This document shows positions 37,333 to 46,525 of a DNA stretch of 64,000 bases, piece after piece. This stretch comes from Ancylomarina euxina (GTDB taxonomy: Bacteria > Bacteroidota > Bacteroidia > Bacteroidales > Marinifilaceae): positions 186,001-250,000 of the forward strand of contig NZ_QQWG01000002.1 in assembly GCF_003863355.1 (NCBI RefSeq). Direction: 5' to 3'. The translations under genes were made by a program, and so were the position numbers. A model generated the notes under the pieces. The model worked only from the letters and a program-made list of their open reading frames with translations. It did no database searches and was not told where the DNA came from. Each line of letters opens with the position of its first letter. Within the stretch, counting starts at the first letter, position 1.

Positions 37333-38622
37333 ATGATGAATTTATCGAAGATTTTATTTCAGATTGGGGCAAAATATAGGAATCCTTCCTTGTGGAAGCA
37401 CTATTCTGAATTAAAACAAACTGAAAAATACTCATTTGAAGAATTACAAGCGTATCAGGAATTTCGATTGAAGAAGCTTTTGTCATTTATCGGATTGAAT
37501 TCAGCTTATTATAAAGAGCTATTTCAAAAATCAGGTATCAATCCTCAAACACTCACATTAAAAGATTTTTTTAACATTCCGATAACTTCGAAGAGTGAAT
37601 TGCTAAGTAGAAAGCCTGATATTTATCAGGAAAAGAAATTTGAAAAAGAGTTTTTATGTGAGACATCTGGTACAAGTGGTGAGGTTTTAACTTTTTATCG
37701 CAACGAGTCTTGGGATTCTTTTAATCGAGCTTCCATGTTAAGAGGCTATTCATGGCATGGGGTAAAGCCTTGGGAGTCAAATCTCTATTTTTGGGGTTAT
37801 AATACTGGAGCATCAGAAAGAAGAAGAATCCGATTTTTTGATTTTTTATTGAATCGATATAGGATGTTTGACTATGATGAGAAAAGTTTACTCAGTCTGG
37901 AGAAGAAACTTCCGAATGTTAAATATATAGAAGGTTACAGCTCTGTAATTTACGAACTGGCCAATTTAATGGAGAAAAGAGGAATAATTCATAAGAATCT
38001 AAAAATGATAAAAGGAACCTCTGAGAAAATCTATCCTCATTATCAGGATGTCGTCAAGAAAGTGTTCGGTCATAAAATCATCAGTGAATATGGTGCTGCT
38101 GAAACCGGGATTATTGCTTTTGAATGTTCAAAAGGGAATATGCACATAAACATGGAAGGTGTATACGTTGAAACTGATGAAAATAACGAAATTATTGTAA
38201 CAAATCTTCATTCCTATTCTTTTCCAATCATAAGGTATAAACTTGGAGATTCTGTTGTATTGGCTCCTAGAAATAAGAAATGTAAATGTGGTCTGCAACA
38301 TCCTATTATCGAAGAAATTAATGGGCGAGTTGGGAAAAGTATTTTGGGTGAAAATAAAAAATACCCAAGCTTAACTCTTTATTATGTTTTTAAGAATATC
38401 TATTTAAAGCATAAAGTGCAGATTAATTATCAGGCACATCAGGTAGAGAAAGGAAAATTGGATATTTGGTTAAAAGAGGAAGTTTCAGATAAAATGAAAG
38501 ATTTGATTTTGGTTGAAGCTCATAAATATTTTGACACTGATATTGACTTAAATATATTGCATAGAACGAATTTCCGTGAGCAATCGGGAAAGCTTAGAGA
38601 TTTTATTACGACGATAGATTAA
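37333..38622 (+). CDS. CapK-like adenylate-forming enzyme (phenylacetate-CoA ligase homologue)
   Basis: A 429-residue protein of the PaaK/CapK group. TSGTSGEVLTFYRN (from residue 111) is the ATP loop, EYGAAETGIIAFEC follows at about 251-264, and C317 and C319 (CKCG) with the later KVQIN segment match the family. CapK homologues are frequent in capsule loci and are thought to activate an acyl group, or to support transfer of one, but the substrate is not known. It is the second adenylate-forming enzyme of the locus; the first is at 14902. Confidence 0.8.
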   Translation: MMNLSKILFQIGAKYRNPSLWKHYSELKQTEKYSFEELQAYQEFRLKKLLSFIGLNSAYYKELFQKSGINPQTLTLKDFFNIPITSKSELLSRKPDIYQEKKFEKEFLCETSGTSGEVLTFYRNESWDSFNRASMLRGYSWHGVKPWESNLYFWGYNTGASERRRIRFFDFLLNRYRMFDYDEKSLLSLEKKLPNVKYIEGYSSVIYELANLMEKRGIIHKNLKMIKGTSEKIYPHYQDVVKKVFGHKIISEYGAAETGIIAFECSKGNMHINMEGVYVETDENNEIIVTNLHSYSFPIIRYKLGDSVVLAPRNKKCKCGLQHPIIEEINGRVGKSILGENKKYPSLTLYYVFKNIYLKHKVQINYQAHQVEKGKLDIWLKEEVSDKMKDLILVEAHKYFDTDIDLNILHRTNFREQSGKLRDFITTID

Positions 38623-38629
38623 GCGAATT

Positions 38630-39388
38630 ATGGATCAGCCATTGGTTTCGATAATTACTCCAGTTTACAATTCATCTTTATTTTTAATGGAAACGGCAGA
38701 AAGTGTTTTTTGTCAAAGCTATAAAAATTGGGAATGGATATTAATAGACGATAAGTCGACTGATGACTCTTGGCGTATTCTTTCTGAACTAAGTCGTAAA
38801 GATAATCGGGTTCAAATACATTCTAATAAAGTTAATTCTGGCTCAGGTATAACTCGTAATCATGCTATAAAGAAAGCTAATGGAAAATATATAGCATTCT
38901 TAGATAGTGATGATACTTGGCATCCTCAAAAATTAGAGAAACATATTGCTTTTATGTTAGAAAAAGGAGCTCTCTTTTCTCATACTTCTTATGGATATTT
39001 AGATGAAAGTGGTAAGGTCATTAAAAGCACTTTTCGAGTCAGTAAGACACCCGTTTCATATAAAGATTTATTAAAGCGAACTGAAATAAGTTGTTTAACT
39101 GCTATATATGATGCTGAAACTTTAGGAAAATTTTATATGTCGGAACACAGAAGAAAGCAGGATTATGCATTGTGGCTCTCAATACTTAAAACAGGTACGA
39201 AATCGTATGGTCTCGATGAAGAATTGGCTTTTTATAGACAAAGATTAGATTCGGCAACTAGCAACAAGTTTAAGTTAATTGGGAAGCATTTCTTATTTCT
39301 GAAAGAAACTCAAGAGATGAGAACGAGTCAGGCTATTAAGTATACCATTTTGTGGATGATTAATGGCTTTGTACGATATTACCTATAG
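38630..39388 (+). CDS. Glycosyltransferase family 2
   Basis: A 252-residue GT-A enzyme. VSIITPVYNSSLFLMETAESV opens it, with ILIDDKSTDDSW, then GITRNHAIKKANGKYIAFLDSDDTWHPQKL (the metal-binding DSDD) and RKQDYALWLSILKTG. This short form is typical of enzymes such as WaaE/WbbD-like transferases in capsule loci. It lies seven bases after the CapK-like stop. Confidence 0.9.
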   Translation: MDQPLVSIITPVYNSSLFLMETAESVFCQSYKNWEWILIDDKSTDDSWRILSELSRKDNRVQIHSNKVNSGSGITRNHAIKKANGKYIAFLDSDDTWHPQKLEKHIAFMLEKGALFSHTSYGYLDESGKVIKSTFRVSKTPVSYKDLLKRTEISCLTAIYDAETLGKFYMSEHRRKQDYALWLSILKTGTKSYGLDEELAFYRQRLDSATSNKFKLIGKHFLFLKETQEMRTSQAIKYTILWMINGFVRYYL

Positions 39389-39438
39389 TTCTCTTAATTA
39401 AACAAAAGTGAAGTTAATATGATCATAGTGAGAATGAT

Positions 39439-40410
39439 ATGCTTTTAACCTATTCTTATTATTTTATAATCTTATTGGGAGGAATTCAAATTTATTTTGC
39501 CATTGCGAATAAATTTAAAATTGTTGATAAGCCTAATTTAAGAAGTTCTCATTCTAATACGGTAATTCGTGGTGGGGGCATAATATTTTATTTGGCGGCT
39601 TTACTTTGGTATTTTCAATCTGGATTTGAATACCCTTGGTTCTATCTGGGCTTGACAGTAATTTGTCTAATAAGCTTTCTCGATGATATTTTATCCTTAT
39701 CTACTTGGATTCGATTAACAGTTCATTTAATTGGGATACTGTTTATTTGTTTTCAATTGAATCTTTTTTCTAGTTCCATCCTTTATCTAATCGTTGCCAT
39801 AATTGTTAGTATAGGCATTATAAATGCCTACAACTTTATGGATGGGATCAACGGTATTACTGGCTTGTACAGTATTTCAGTTTTATCCTGTTTATGGTTT
39901 ACCAATAATAATTTTATAAGTTTTATTCAGAATGATTTTGTTTATATCGTTGGAATGTCCTTGCTAGTATTTCTTTTTTATAACATTCGCGTTAAAGCCA
40001 AGTGTTTTGCAGGAGATGTTGGTTCAGTAAGCATAGCATTTATTTTACTCTTCTTACTTTGGAAATTAGTTGTTATAAGCGGAGATCTAAGTTTCTTTAT
40101 TCTTTTGGTTGTATATGGTATCGATTCAGTTTTAACGATTATTCATCGATTAGTATTGAGAGAGAATATTTTTGAAGCACACAGAAAACATCTTTATCAA
40201 ATACTAGCTAATGAATGCCGCATTTCTCATGTTAAGGTGGCTTGTGGATATGCACTTTTACAAATGATCATATTTATTGGTTATTTCTTCTTAATGAATC
40301 AGGATATCGTGATTCGTTATTGTTACTTATTTTCTATCGTTATTCTTTTATCAATAGCTTATTTCTACATTAAAAGGAAGATTTATAGTTTGCATATAGA
40401 TGGAAGCTAG
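39439..40410 (+). CDS. Polyprenyl-phosphate HexNAc-1-phosphate transferase (WecA/WbpL-like)
   Basis: A 323-residue integral membrane enzyme with about ten helices. It belongs to the MraY/WecA family: SSHSNTVIRGGGIIFY near residue 36, DDILSLSTWIR, the catalytic NFMDGINGITG (N132-G142), and CFAGDVGSVSIAF with D193. It links a sugar-1-phosphate from a UDP-sugar to undecaprenyl phosphate and starts the repeat unit. Its pairing with the WbpM-like dehydratase downstream suggests the primer is FucNAc or QuiNAc, as with WbpL (inference). Confidence 0.88.
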   Translation: MLLTYSYYFIILLGGIQIYFAIANKFKIVDKPNLRSSHSNTVIRGGGIIFYLAALLWYFQSGFEYPWFYLGLTVICLISFLDDILSLSTWIRLTVHLIGILFICFQLNLFSSSILYLIVAIIVSIGIINAYNFMDGINGITGLYSISVLSCLWFTNNNFISFIQNDFVYIVGMSLLVFLFYNIRVKAKCFAGDVGSVSIAFILLFLLWKLVVISGDLSFFILLVVYGIDSVLTIIHRLVLRENIFEAHRKHLYQILANECRISHVKVACGYALLQMIIFIGYFFLMNQDIVIRYCYLFSIVILLSIAYFYIKRKIYSLHIDGS

Positions 40411-40572
40411 ATAATAAGCAGAATTGATTTATTCAGAATCATATAGCTTGTAAACTATTAATTTTAAATGATTGTTTATAGGTGAAATGATTTTAGGGTT
40501 ATATGGTAATAGCAGAGACGTGAGGTTCTCTTGTTTATTCCTTTTAAAATTTTCTTTCAATTATATACTGGT

Positions 40573-42660
40573 ATGCTGTTTTTGAAAATGATCAAATTCT
40601 TGAAAGCACGTTTGTTAAAGATCTTAAATGCAAGAATTCTATCTCCATGGTGGATATTTTTGATTGATCTCATTTTAACATCTATTGCTTTTGTAATTGC
40701 TTACGTGGTTCGATTAAATTTCAAACTACCTACTATAAGTGTGTTGGATTTTTTAACTGCGGGAGGAATTTGTGTTGGGATATATGCAATTAGTTTTTTG
40801 TTTTTTAGTTCATACAAAGGCGTAATTCGTCATACAGAACTTAGAGAACTAATTCGACTTATTTATACAAACTTTAGTGCAGTTATTGTGCTCTTTGTAT
40901 TGGATTTTTTAAATCAGCTCTTTGAAGTAGGAATCATACATATACCTTATTTGGTTTTAGTCCTTCAAGCTATATTCACTTTATTTTTCCTCACTGGATT
41001 TAGATTACTTGTGAGAGAGGTATTCTCATATTTATCAAAAGTTGAAAAAACAAAGAAAACATTGATATATGGAGCAGGAGATTTAGGTCTTTTAGCATTA
41101 GAGATACTAAATAAGGAGCGTAAAGAAAATTATCAAGTTGTAGGATTTGTTGATGATGACAAGAATAAATGGGCGACGCATTTAAGAGATATTCAAGTAA
41201 GTAGTTTTCCAAAAGCACTATCTATGGGGATGAAAAAAGGCGTATGCATGCTGGTTCTAGCCATATCTAAAATGCGAAAGGAGAAAATTAGTGAGATTAC
41301 AGAGATCTGTTTGGAAAACAATTGGGAAGTAAAAGTGTTACCTGCTTTTGATGATTGGATTGATGGGAAAATGCCAGCAAAAAGTGTTAGGGATGTTAAG
41401 ATAGAAGATTTATTAGGTAGAGATGAAATTCAATTGAATTTACAAAGAATACATCAATGTTTAGTTGGTAAAATAATTTTAGTGACTGGAGCAGCTGGAT
41501 CAATTGGTTCAGAAATTGTTCGTCAATTGCTAAAATTTCCGATAGGAAAATTAGTGCTTCTTGATCAAGCGGAATCAGCTTTGTATGATTTACAACAAGA
41601 AATTAATTCGAAATATAAAAAAGCTTCATTTGAACTGGTTATTGGTGATGTGTCAAACTCTGCGAGAATGCGAAAGGTCTTTGAACATTTTAACCCTGAA
41701 GTGGTTTTTAATGCTGCTGCATACAAGCATGTTCCTTTAATGGAAGATAATCCGTATGAAGCTTTAAGAGTCAATGTTGGAGGGACAAGAATTCTGGCAG
41801 ATTTATCTGTAGAATTTAGAGTTGAAAAATTTGTCATGATTTCGACAGATAAGGCTGTAAATCCAACTAATGTGATGGGGGCATCCAAACGTATTTGTGA
41901 AATATATATTCAGTCATTGGCTCAAAGAGAGGATATAAAGACTTCTTTCATAACAACTCGATTTGGAAATGTATTAGGGTCGAATGGTTCGGTAGTTCCT
42001 CTGTTTAAAAAACAGATAGAACAGGGCGGACCAGTAAGAGTGACTCACCCCGATATAACTCGATACTTTATGACCATCCCAGAGGCTTGCCAATTGGTTT
42101 TAGAAGCTGGTTGTATGGGGCAGGGTGGTGAGATTTTTGTTTTTGATATGGGAAAACCAGTTAAGATTCTCGATTTAGCGAAAAAGATGATCCAATTAGC
42201 AGGATTGAAATTGAATGTTGATATCCATATTATTTTTACTGGTCTGAGACCAGGAGAAAAACTATATGAAGAACTGTTAGCAAGAAACGAGAATACTCTT
42301 CCAACCCATAATGAGAAGATTATGATTGGACAGGTTCGTTCACATAATTTCGATGAGGTGAATACAGCTATTACAGAAATTATAAATTACCTGAACATAG
42401 AAAATAACGAAATGCTCGTAGCTAGAATGAAGAGTTTAGTACCTGAATTTATTTCGAAAAATTCAACATTTGAACTATTAGATAATCAGACTAAAAAAAT
42501 AAATGATGAGTTATTGATGTTTCAAACTAAAAAATCAAAAGTTAGTTCTTCAACTAAAATAGATAGTCTTAAAATGAGGAGAAAATATTTGGTTGAAAAA
42601 TCAAAATTAGTAAAGGTTGAATTACCTAAAGATAACGTGAAAACATTTAACTCTCTTTAG
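40573..42660 (+). CDS. UDP-HexNAc 4,6-dehydratase, WbpM/CapD-like, membrane-bound
   Basis: About 695 residues with four N-terminal membrane helices (to about residue 150), a first Rossmann-like domain (LIYGAGDLGLLALEI), and a C-terminal extended SDR domain with TGAAGSIGSEIVRQL (from T305). The catalytic pair is M435-xxx-K439 (NVMGASKR), with Met in place of the SDR Tyr, as in the FlaA1/WbpM family. DKAVNPTN and YKHVPLMEDNP are further family marks. It converts UDP-GlcNAc to a 4-keto-6-deoxy sugar. The ATG at 40573 was chosen; TTG at 40531 and ATG at 40588 are alternatives. Confidence 0.87.
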   Translation: MLFLKMIKFLKARLLKILNARILSPWWIFLIDLILTSIAFVIAYVVRLNFKLPTISVLDFLTAGGICVGIYAISFLFFSSYKGVIRHTELRELIRLIYTNFSAVIVLFVLDFLNQLFEVGIIHIPYLVLVLQAIFTLFFLTGFRLLVREVFSYLSKVEKTKKTLIYGAGDLGLLALEILNKERKENYQVVGFVDDDKNKWATHLRDIQVSSFPKALSMGMKKGVCMLVLAISKMRKEKISEITEICLENNWEVKVLPAFDDWIDGKMPAKSVRDVKIEDLLGRDEIQLNLQRIHQCLVGKIILVTGAAGSIGSEIVRQLLKFPIGKLVLLDQAESALYDLQQEINSKYKKASFELVIGDVSNSARMRKVFEHFNPEVVFNAAAYKHVPLMEDNPYEALRVNVGGTRILADLSVEFRVEKFVMISTDKAVNPTNVMGASKRICEIYIQSLAQREDIKTSFITTRFGNVLGSNGSVVPLFKKQIEQGGPVRVTHPDITRYFMTIPEACQLVLEAGCMGQGGEIFVFDMGKPVKILDLAKKMIQLAGLKLNVDIHIIFTGLRPGEKLYEELLARNENTLPTHNEKIMIGQVRSHNFDEVNTAITEIINYLNIENNEMLVARMKSLVPEFISKNSTFELLDNQTKKINDELLMFQTKKSKVSSSTKIDSLKMRRKYLVEKSKLVKVELPKDNVKTFNSL

Positions 42661-42980
42661 TATTGTTATAGATATAAACTGATTAAAATATAATGATAGG
42701 TGAATGAAAAGAAATCCGATTAGAATAATTGGAGTAAGGCTGTTTCTAATGAGTGTTTTAATGTAATCGGAAATGATGTGTTATAGGCATGTAGAAGTGT
42801 CTAAGGAAGTGAAGTGTTTTATTCATAAAATTATTTTTATTTTTTTTGAAACTATTGGAATTTTTTCTCGTATACACCCTTATGTATATAAAAGGAATAT
42901 TTAGTCATCATCTTTATAATTGACTATTCTCTCTAATCCAAAATTACTTGTAGACTAACCATTTCATTGTTTAAATAATA
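42661..42980. other. Gene-free interval before the beta-helix gene
   Basis: 320 bases with no supported gene. The stretch is AT-rich and contains a long T tract near 42833-42848. I see no canonical hairpin terminator after the dehydratase gene, and no TAnnTTTG box with a -33 partner. It may hold a promoter for the beta-helix gene, but nothing in it proves that. Confidence 0.35.
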
Positions 42981-44564
42981 TTGAAAATGAAGGCCATTAT
43001 TGTATTAGCAAATAGATTGTCCAGAGTATTTCAAATGATCATTAAATTACATATCCTGTTGCTATTTTTTGCATTCAACTCTTTTGCAACTTCTTATCAT
43101 GTTACAGTAAATGGATCTGCTAATGGAGATGGAAGTGAATTTAGTCCATGGGACCTTAGAACTGCTCTTTCTCACCCTCCAAGTGTAACGCCAGGAGATA
43201 CTATCTGGTTACATGCTGGTGTATATAAAGGACATTTTTCTAGTGATTTAGTAGGTTCTGAAGACGCAAATATAATAGTGCGTCAGTTTCCTGGAGAAAG
43301 AGTTACAATTGATGGAATAGGGCAGACAGGTTCTGGTATCTTATCTATAAAAGGATCATATGTAAGTTATTGGGGGTTTACAATTACAGATTCTAATACT
43401 CAAAGGCTTTCACAGATATCTGGTAGTTTTCCATCAGATATACCCAATGCTACAGGTGTAAATATTACAGGGCATCACATAAAACTTATTAATGTTATTG
43501 TACATGATGCCCCTGGTAATGGAATAGCTGCATGGATTCAATCTATAGATACTGAAATTTATGGATGTGTAGTTTATCACAATGGATGGCAGGGGCCTGA
43601 TAGAGGTCATGGTCATGCATTTTACTCTCAGAATTTAAATGGGACTAAGGTGGTAATGGATAATCTCATGTTTAATAATTTTAGTATGGGACTTCATGTT
43701 TATACTGAGAATGGTTCAATTCAAGGTTTTCATATTGAAGGAAACTCGTGTTTTAACAATGGAATTATATCGGGAGATACTAAGTTAACTGCTAATGCAC
43801 TTGTGGGGGGGAGCCAACCTGCCGATAGATTAGTGTACACAGATAATTATACTTTTCACAACTCATCGATAATTGCTGATAATGTTCGCTTTGGTTATGC
43901 TGTTGCTAATGGAGATATTATTGTTAAGGATAATTATATGATGGGAGGGTTCCCAGTCTTAAGAATAAACAATTGGAATTCTGTTGAATTAACTGGGAAT
44001 ACAATCCTTGGTTTTGGTAAATTAGTATATCTGGAAGTTCCTTCAGGGGTTCAGACTTCGTCTTATGATTGGGATAATAATACCTATTATGCAGGAACTC
44101 ATGATAAACCTTATAATCATATCTCACTTAACTTTGATCAGTGGAAACAAACCTACTCAATTGATGCAAATAGTCTGTATACGACAGACGCTCCAGTTGG
44201 TACTAAAGTTTTTATTCGGCCTAATAAGTATGAAGCAGGACGTTCTTATATAACTGTTTACAATTGGGATTTAAAAGGTTCTGTTGATGTTGATTTATCC
44301 GATATTATTGAGGAGGGAGCAAACTATGAGATTTTTGATATTGAGTATTTAGATCATTCACCCTTATTGGCTGGAAAATACCAAGGTGGTAGTATTAGTA
44401 TCCCTATGAATTTAACACAAAAATCTCAACCAATTGGAAATATTACAACGGTCTCTAAACACACTGGCTTGGAATTTGGAGTTTATTTAATAAGGAGTAT
44501 TCCTGTTGATAATAGGAATAATAACTTTTTAACTGATACTAAAAAAGCTGATATAAAAAATTAG
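42981..44564 (+). CDS. Secreted right-handed beta-helix protein
   Basis: A 527-residue secreted protein. A signal peptide (hydrophobic core about 19-33, ending near FATS) precedes YHVTVNGSANGDGSEFSPW and GDTIWLHAGVYKG, the start seen in pectate-lyase-like parallel beta-helix proteins. Repeated strands such as GVNITGHHIKLINVIVHDA and IYGCVVYHNG follow. The last 70 residues form a separate beta module ending in KHTGLEFGVYLIR. Such proteins lie at the ends of capsule loci and may cut, trim or hold the polymer. No catalytic residues can be assigned. Confidence 0.78.
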   Translation: MKMKAIIVLANRLSRVFQMIIKLHILLLFFAFNSFATSYHVTVNGSANGDGSEFSPWDLRTALSHPPSVTPGDTIWLHAGVYKGHFSSDLVGSEDANIIVRQFPGERVTIDGIGQTGSGILSIKGSYVSYWGFTITDSNTQRLSQISGSFPSDIPNATGVNITGHHIKLINVIVHDAPGNGIAAWIQSIDTEIYGCVVYHNGWQGPDRGHGHAFYSQNLNGTKVVMDNLMFNNFSMGLHVYTENGSIQGFHIEGNSCFNNGIISGDTKLTANALVGGSQPADRLVYTDNYTFHNSSIIADNVRFGYAVANGDIIVKDNYMMGGFPVLRINNWNSVELTGNTILGFGKLVYLEVPSGVQTSSYDWDNNTYYAGTHDKPYNHISLNFDQWKQTYSIDANSLYTTDAPVGTKVFIRPNKYEAGRSYITVYNWDLKGSVDVDLSDIIEEGANYEIFDIEYLDHSPLLAGKYQGGSISIPMNLTQKSQPIGNITTVSKHTGLEFGVYLIRSIPVDNRNNNFLTDTKKADIKN

Positions 44565-44668
44565 ATCTTGAAAGACAGAATTTTTAATCCAATTCTTTAG
44601 AGTACTAATAATGTTAGAAAAATATATAAGAAATAAGATATTTACGACTAACACTACACTAATTAATC

Positions 44669-44998
44669 ATGAAAAAATTATTCCCCATATTGTTTTTAGC
44701 TTGTTTGATGTTCTGTTGTACCGAGAAAAGCGGCAATGGAAATGGAAATGGAAATGGAGAAATTCCAATTTTGCCTGAAGTACGAAATCCTGAAATATAT
44801 GATGTTGAAAATTTATTTTCAAACCCTCTTGTTGTCGTTGATGATATTGATTCTGCTGTTATTATTCCAATGGATTTGGTATCAACCTCACCTCCTGTAA
44901 AAAGTGTTCCTAGTATCCCCAAACATACCAGTATGGAATTTGGTGTGTATATACAACAAGAAGGAGCTGTTAAAAGTAGCTCTACAAATAATGAATAA
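44669..44998 (+). CDS. Small lipoprotein resembling the C-terminus of the beta-helix protein
   Basis: A 109-residue lipoprotein. The signal peptide MKKLFPILFLACLMFCC leaves a lipidated Cys, followed by a Gly-Asn repeat (GNGNGNGNG). The remainder (NPEIYDVENLFSNPL, IIPMDL, KHTSMEFGVYI) aligns with the C-terminal module of the upstream protein (NYEIFDIEYLDHSPL, SIPMNL, KHTGLEFGVYL), in the same order and at similar spacing. It therefore looks like a membrane-anchored copy of that module. No family is known to me. The GGAAAT hexamer repeat near 44735-44758 could vary in length. Confidence 0.75.
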   Translation: MKKLFPILFLACLMFCCTEKSGNGNGNGNGEIPILPEVRNPEIYDVENLFSNPLVVVDDIDSAVIIPMDLVSTSPPVKSVPSIPKHTSMEFGVYIQQEGAVKSSSTNNE

Positions 44999-45249
44999 TA
45001 ATCTTTATAATTAAATCTATTCCATCAAGTTATTTCTGAATAGCTAATCCTCTAAACATAGCGATTTGATTCACGTTTAGACGTCAAATATAATGCGTCT
45101 GGACTTTGCGACGATCCAGGTAATGCATGGTTTGTGAGATAGTTGGGTTTTACTCATTGTTTCGCTTTATTAAATTCGTGTGTGAATACCTTAATTATGT
45201 CTAAAGCCAATTTCGCGTTAATTCATTCACTAAATATTGTAATTCTTTA

Positions 45250-46020
45250 ATGTTTGTTGTTATGAGAAAGATAAAATTCATACTTATTACTTTGATGTTC
45301 TTATCTGGAACAATCATCTCATGTGAAAAAAATGATTCCCAAAGCAAAGAAGAACCTGGAAACATCCCTGGTATGGGAGATGCTGGCGGAGAATTAGAAA
45401 TTGCTGCACCCTTTGTTTTGCCTCCTGGGATTTCTATTGTGGGCGAAGTTAGAGGTGCTGGAGATTCTTCTGTTTCATTAGTGGGTGAAAATTTTTTAAG
45501 GAGTGAATCGAACTTAAAGGATTATGAAGGGATGTATGGTTCAGGTGGACAATGGGTTTTACTTAATATGGTTTTTGAAAATACGACAAAGGAGGATCAG
45601 GAAGTTATAATTCCTGCAGGATGTGTGTTTGAGTACAATCGTGATGATAATGAAACAGATGATAACAATTATCAAAATGGGATTTGCTTGCAAGAGATTC
45701 GTATTACTATTTTTGGAAGTACACAACTAAATGTTGTTCTATTTCTATATTGTGTAAACAAAGGGAAAGAGGGTAGTAGCAGCTTGGTTTCATATATTAT
45801 TAGAGGTACTTCTACTTCCGAATTGATTGATTTTCTTGTTGATGCTCTTAGATATAAAATGATTGATATTAACGATTTTGCGCCAGAGGAAATGGACGAG
45901 TATAATAGTATAACTGACAGAATTCAAGAGATTGTTTGGGCTATTACCAATGGATCTGGTCTTACACAAGCTGATAAAGATTTTATCGATGACCTTAGTG
46001 ATAAAGTTGGAGGTATTTAA
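45250..46020 (+). CDS. Lipoprotein of unknown function
   Basis: A 256-residue protein. The signal peptide IKFILITLMFLSGTIISC, with lipobox IISC, is followed by a low-complexity linker (NDSQSKEEPGNIPGMGDAGG) and a folded part with QWVLLNMVFENTTKEDQEVIIPAGCVFEYN, probably beta-rich, then a helical end (about 195-255). The ATG at 45262 (MRKIKF) is a better start than 45250 because it places the positive charges at the N-terminus. I do not recognise the family. It ends before a strong terminator and stands outside the main polysaccharide run. Confidence 0.65.
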   Translation: MFVVMRKIKFILITLMFLSGTIISCEKNDSQSKEEPGNIPGMGDAGGELEIAAPFVLPPGISIVGEVRGAGDSSVSLVGENFLRSESNLKDYEGMYGSGGQWVLLNMVFENTTKEDQEVIIPAGCVFEYNRDDNETDDNNYQNGICLQEIRITIFGSTQLNVVLFLYCVNKGKEGSSSLVSYIIRGTSTSELIDFLVDALRYKMIDINDFAPEEMDEYNSITDRIQEIVWAITNGSGLTQADKDFIDDLSDKVGGI

Positions 46021-46070
46021 TTTACTAGCTATACCCTTTACTTAGAATGCCTTTAAACTCTAAGTTTTTT

Positions 46071-46107
46071 AAGCTGCTTCGCTATGCGTGGCAGCTTTTT
46101 GTTTTTT
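46071..46107 (+). terminator. Rho-independent terminator after the 45250 lipoprotein
   Basis: AAGCTGC (46071-46077) pairs with GCAGCTT (46091-46097), followed by a T-rich tract to 46107. Confidence 0.75.
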
Positions 46108-46163
46108 AGTCGTAAAAGTGAGAAATTTGTTACACCTATGTTACACCTGAGTGAATTTCAAAT

Positions 46164-46191
46164 AAAAAAAGCAGCATTAGAAATGCTGCTT
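46164..46191 (-). terminator. Terminator of the tRNA-Ser transcript
   Basis: AGCAGCATT (46170-46178) and AATGCTGCT (46182-46190) form a perfect nine-pair stem. Read on the minus strand it ends in a run of seven T, 14 bases beyond the tRNA 3' end. Confidence 0.8.
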
Positions 46192-46204
46192 TGCCTTTAA
46201 ATAC

Positions 46205-46292
46205 TGGCGGAGAGAGAGGGATTCGAACCCCCGGTACCTTGCGGTACACGTGCTTTCCAAGCACGCACAATCGGCCACTCTGTCATCCCTCC
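46205..46292 (-). tRNA. tRNA-Ser (anticodon GGA)
   Basis: 88 bases on the minus strand. The 5' end GGAGGGA pairs with TCTCTCC near the 3' end, and CCA is encoded. The anticodon loop is in CTTGGAAAG. The long variable arm (GTGTACCGCAAGGTACCG region) is typical of a class II tRNA. GGGTTCGAATCCC is the T arm. Confidence 0.96.
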
Positions 46293-46306
46293 AGATGTTG
46301 AGACAA

Positions 46307-46336
46307 CAAAAGTAGAATAAAAATTGGCTTTTCAAA
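46307..46336 (-). promoter_or_regulatory. Bacteroidota-type promoter of tRNA-Ser
   Basis: On the minus strand a -33 TTTG (46333-46336) lies 18 bases before TACTTTTG (46307-46314), which matches the -7 consensus TAnnTTTG. It lies just upstream of the tRNA. Confidence 0.75.
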
Positions 46337-46449
46337 ACTAGAGTGGACATAAAACTGATAAAGAGTTTGGTGAACTTTTGTTTTGTTTCTCTTATTCAAG
46401 CTTCTATGTAAAAAGCTTCTTCAGAATAATGATTTTCGACTATCTCTTA

Positions 46450-46457
46450 TATCTTTG
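46450..46457 (+). promoter_or_regulatory. -7 box (TATCTTTG) for the ABC-F gene
   Basis: TATCTTTG matches TAnnTTTG and is followed by GC, as is common in Bacteroidota. It lies about 70 bases before the ATG at 46526. No good -33 TTTG is present. Confidence 0.5.
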
Positions 46458-46525
46458 CAGCTTGAAAATAAATATGGCTTGGTGATCGCATTCATATGTG
46501 CGCCTCAAGGCGAAAAATAAGAAGA

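Noticed and set aside
44065-44253. A 62-codon frame inside the beta-helix gene
   Set aside because: It is in another frame of a well supported gene, with no motif.
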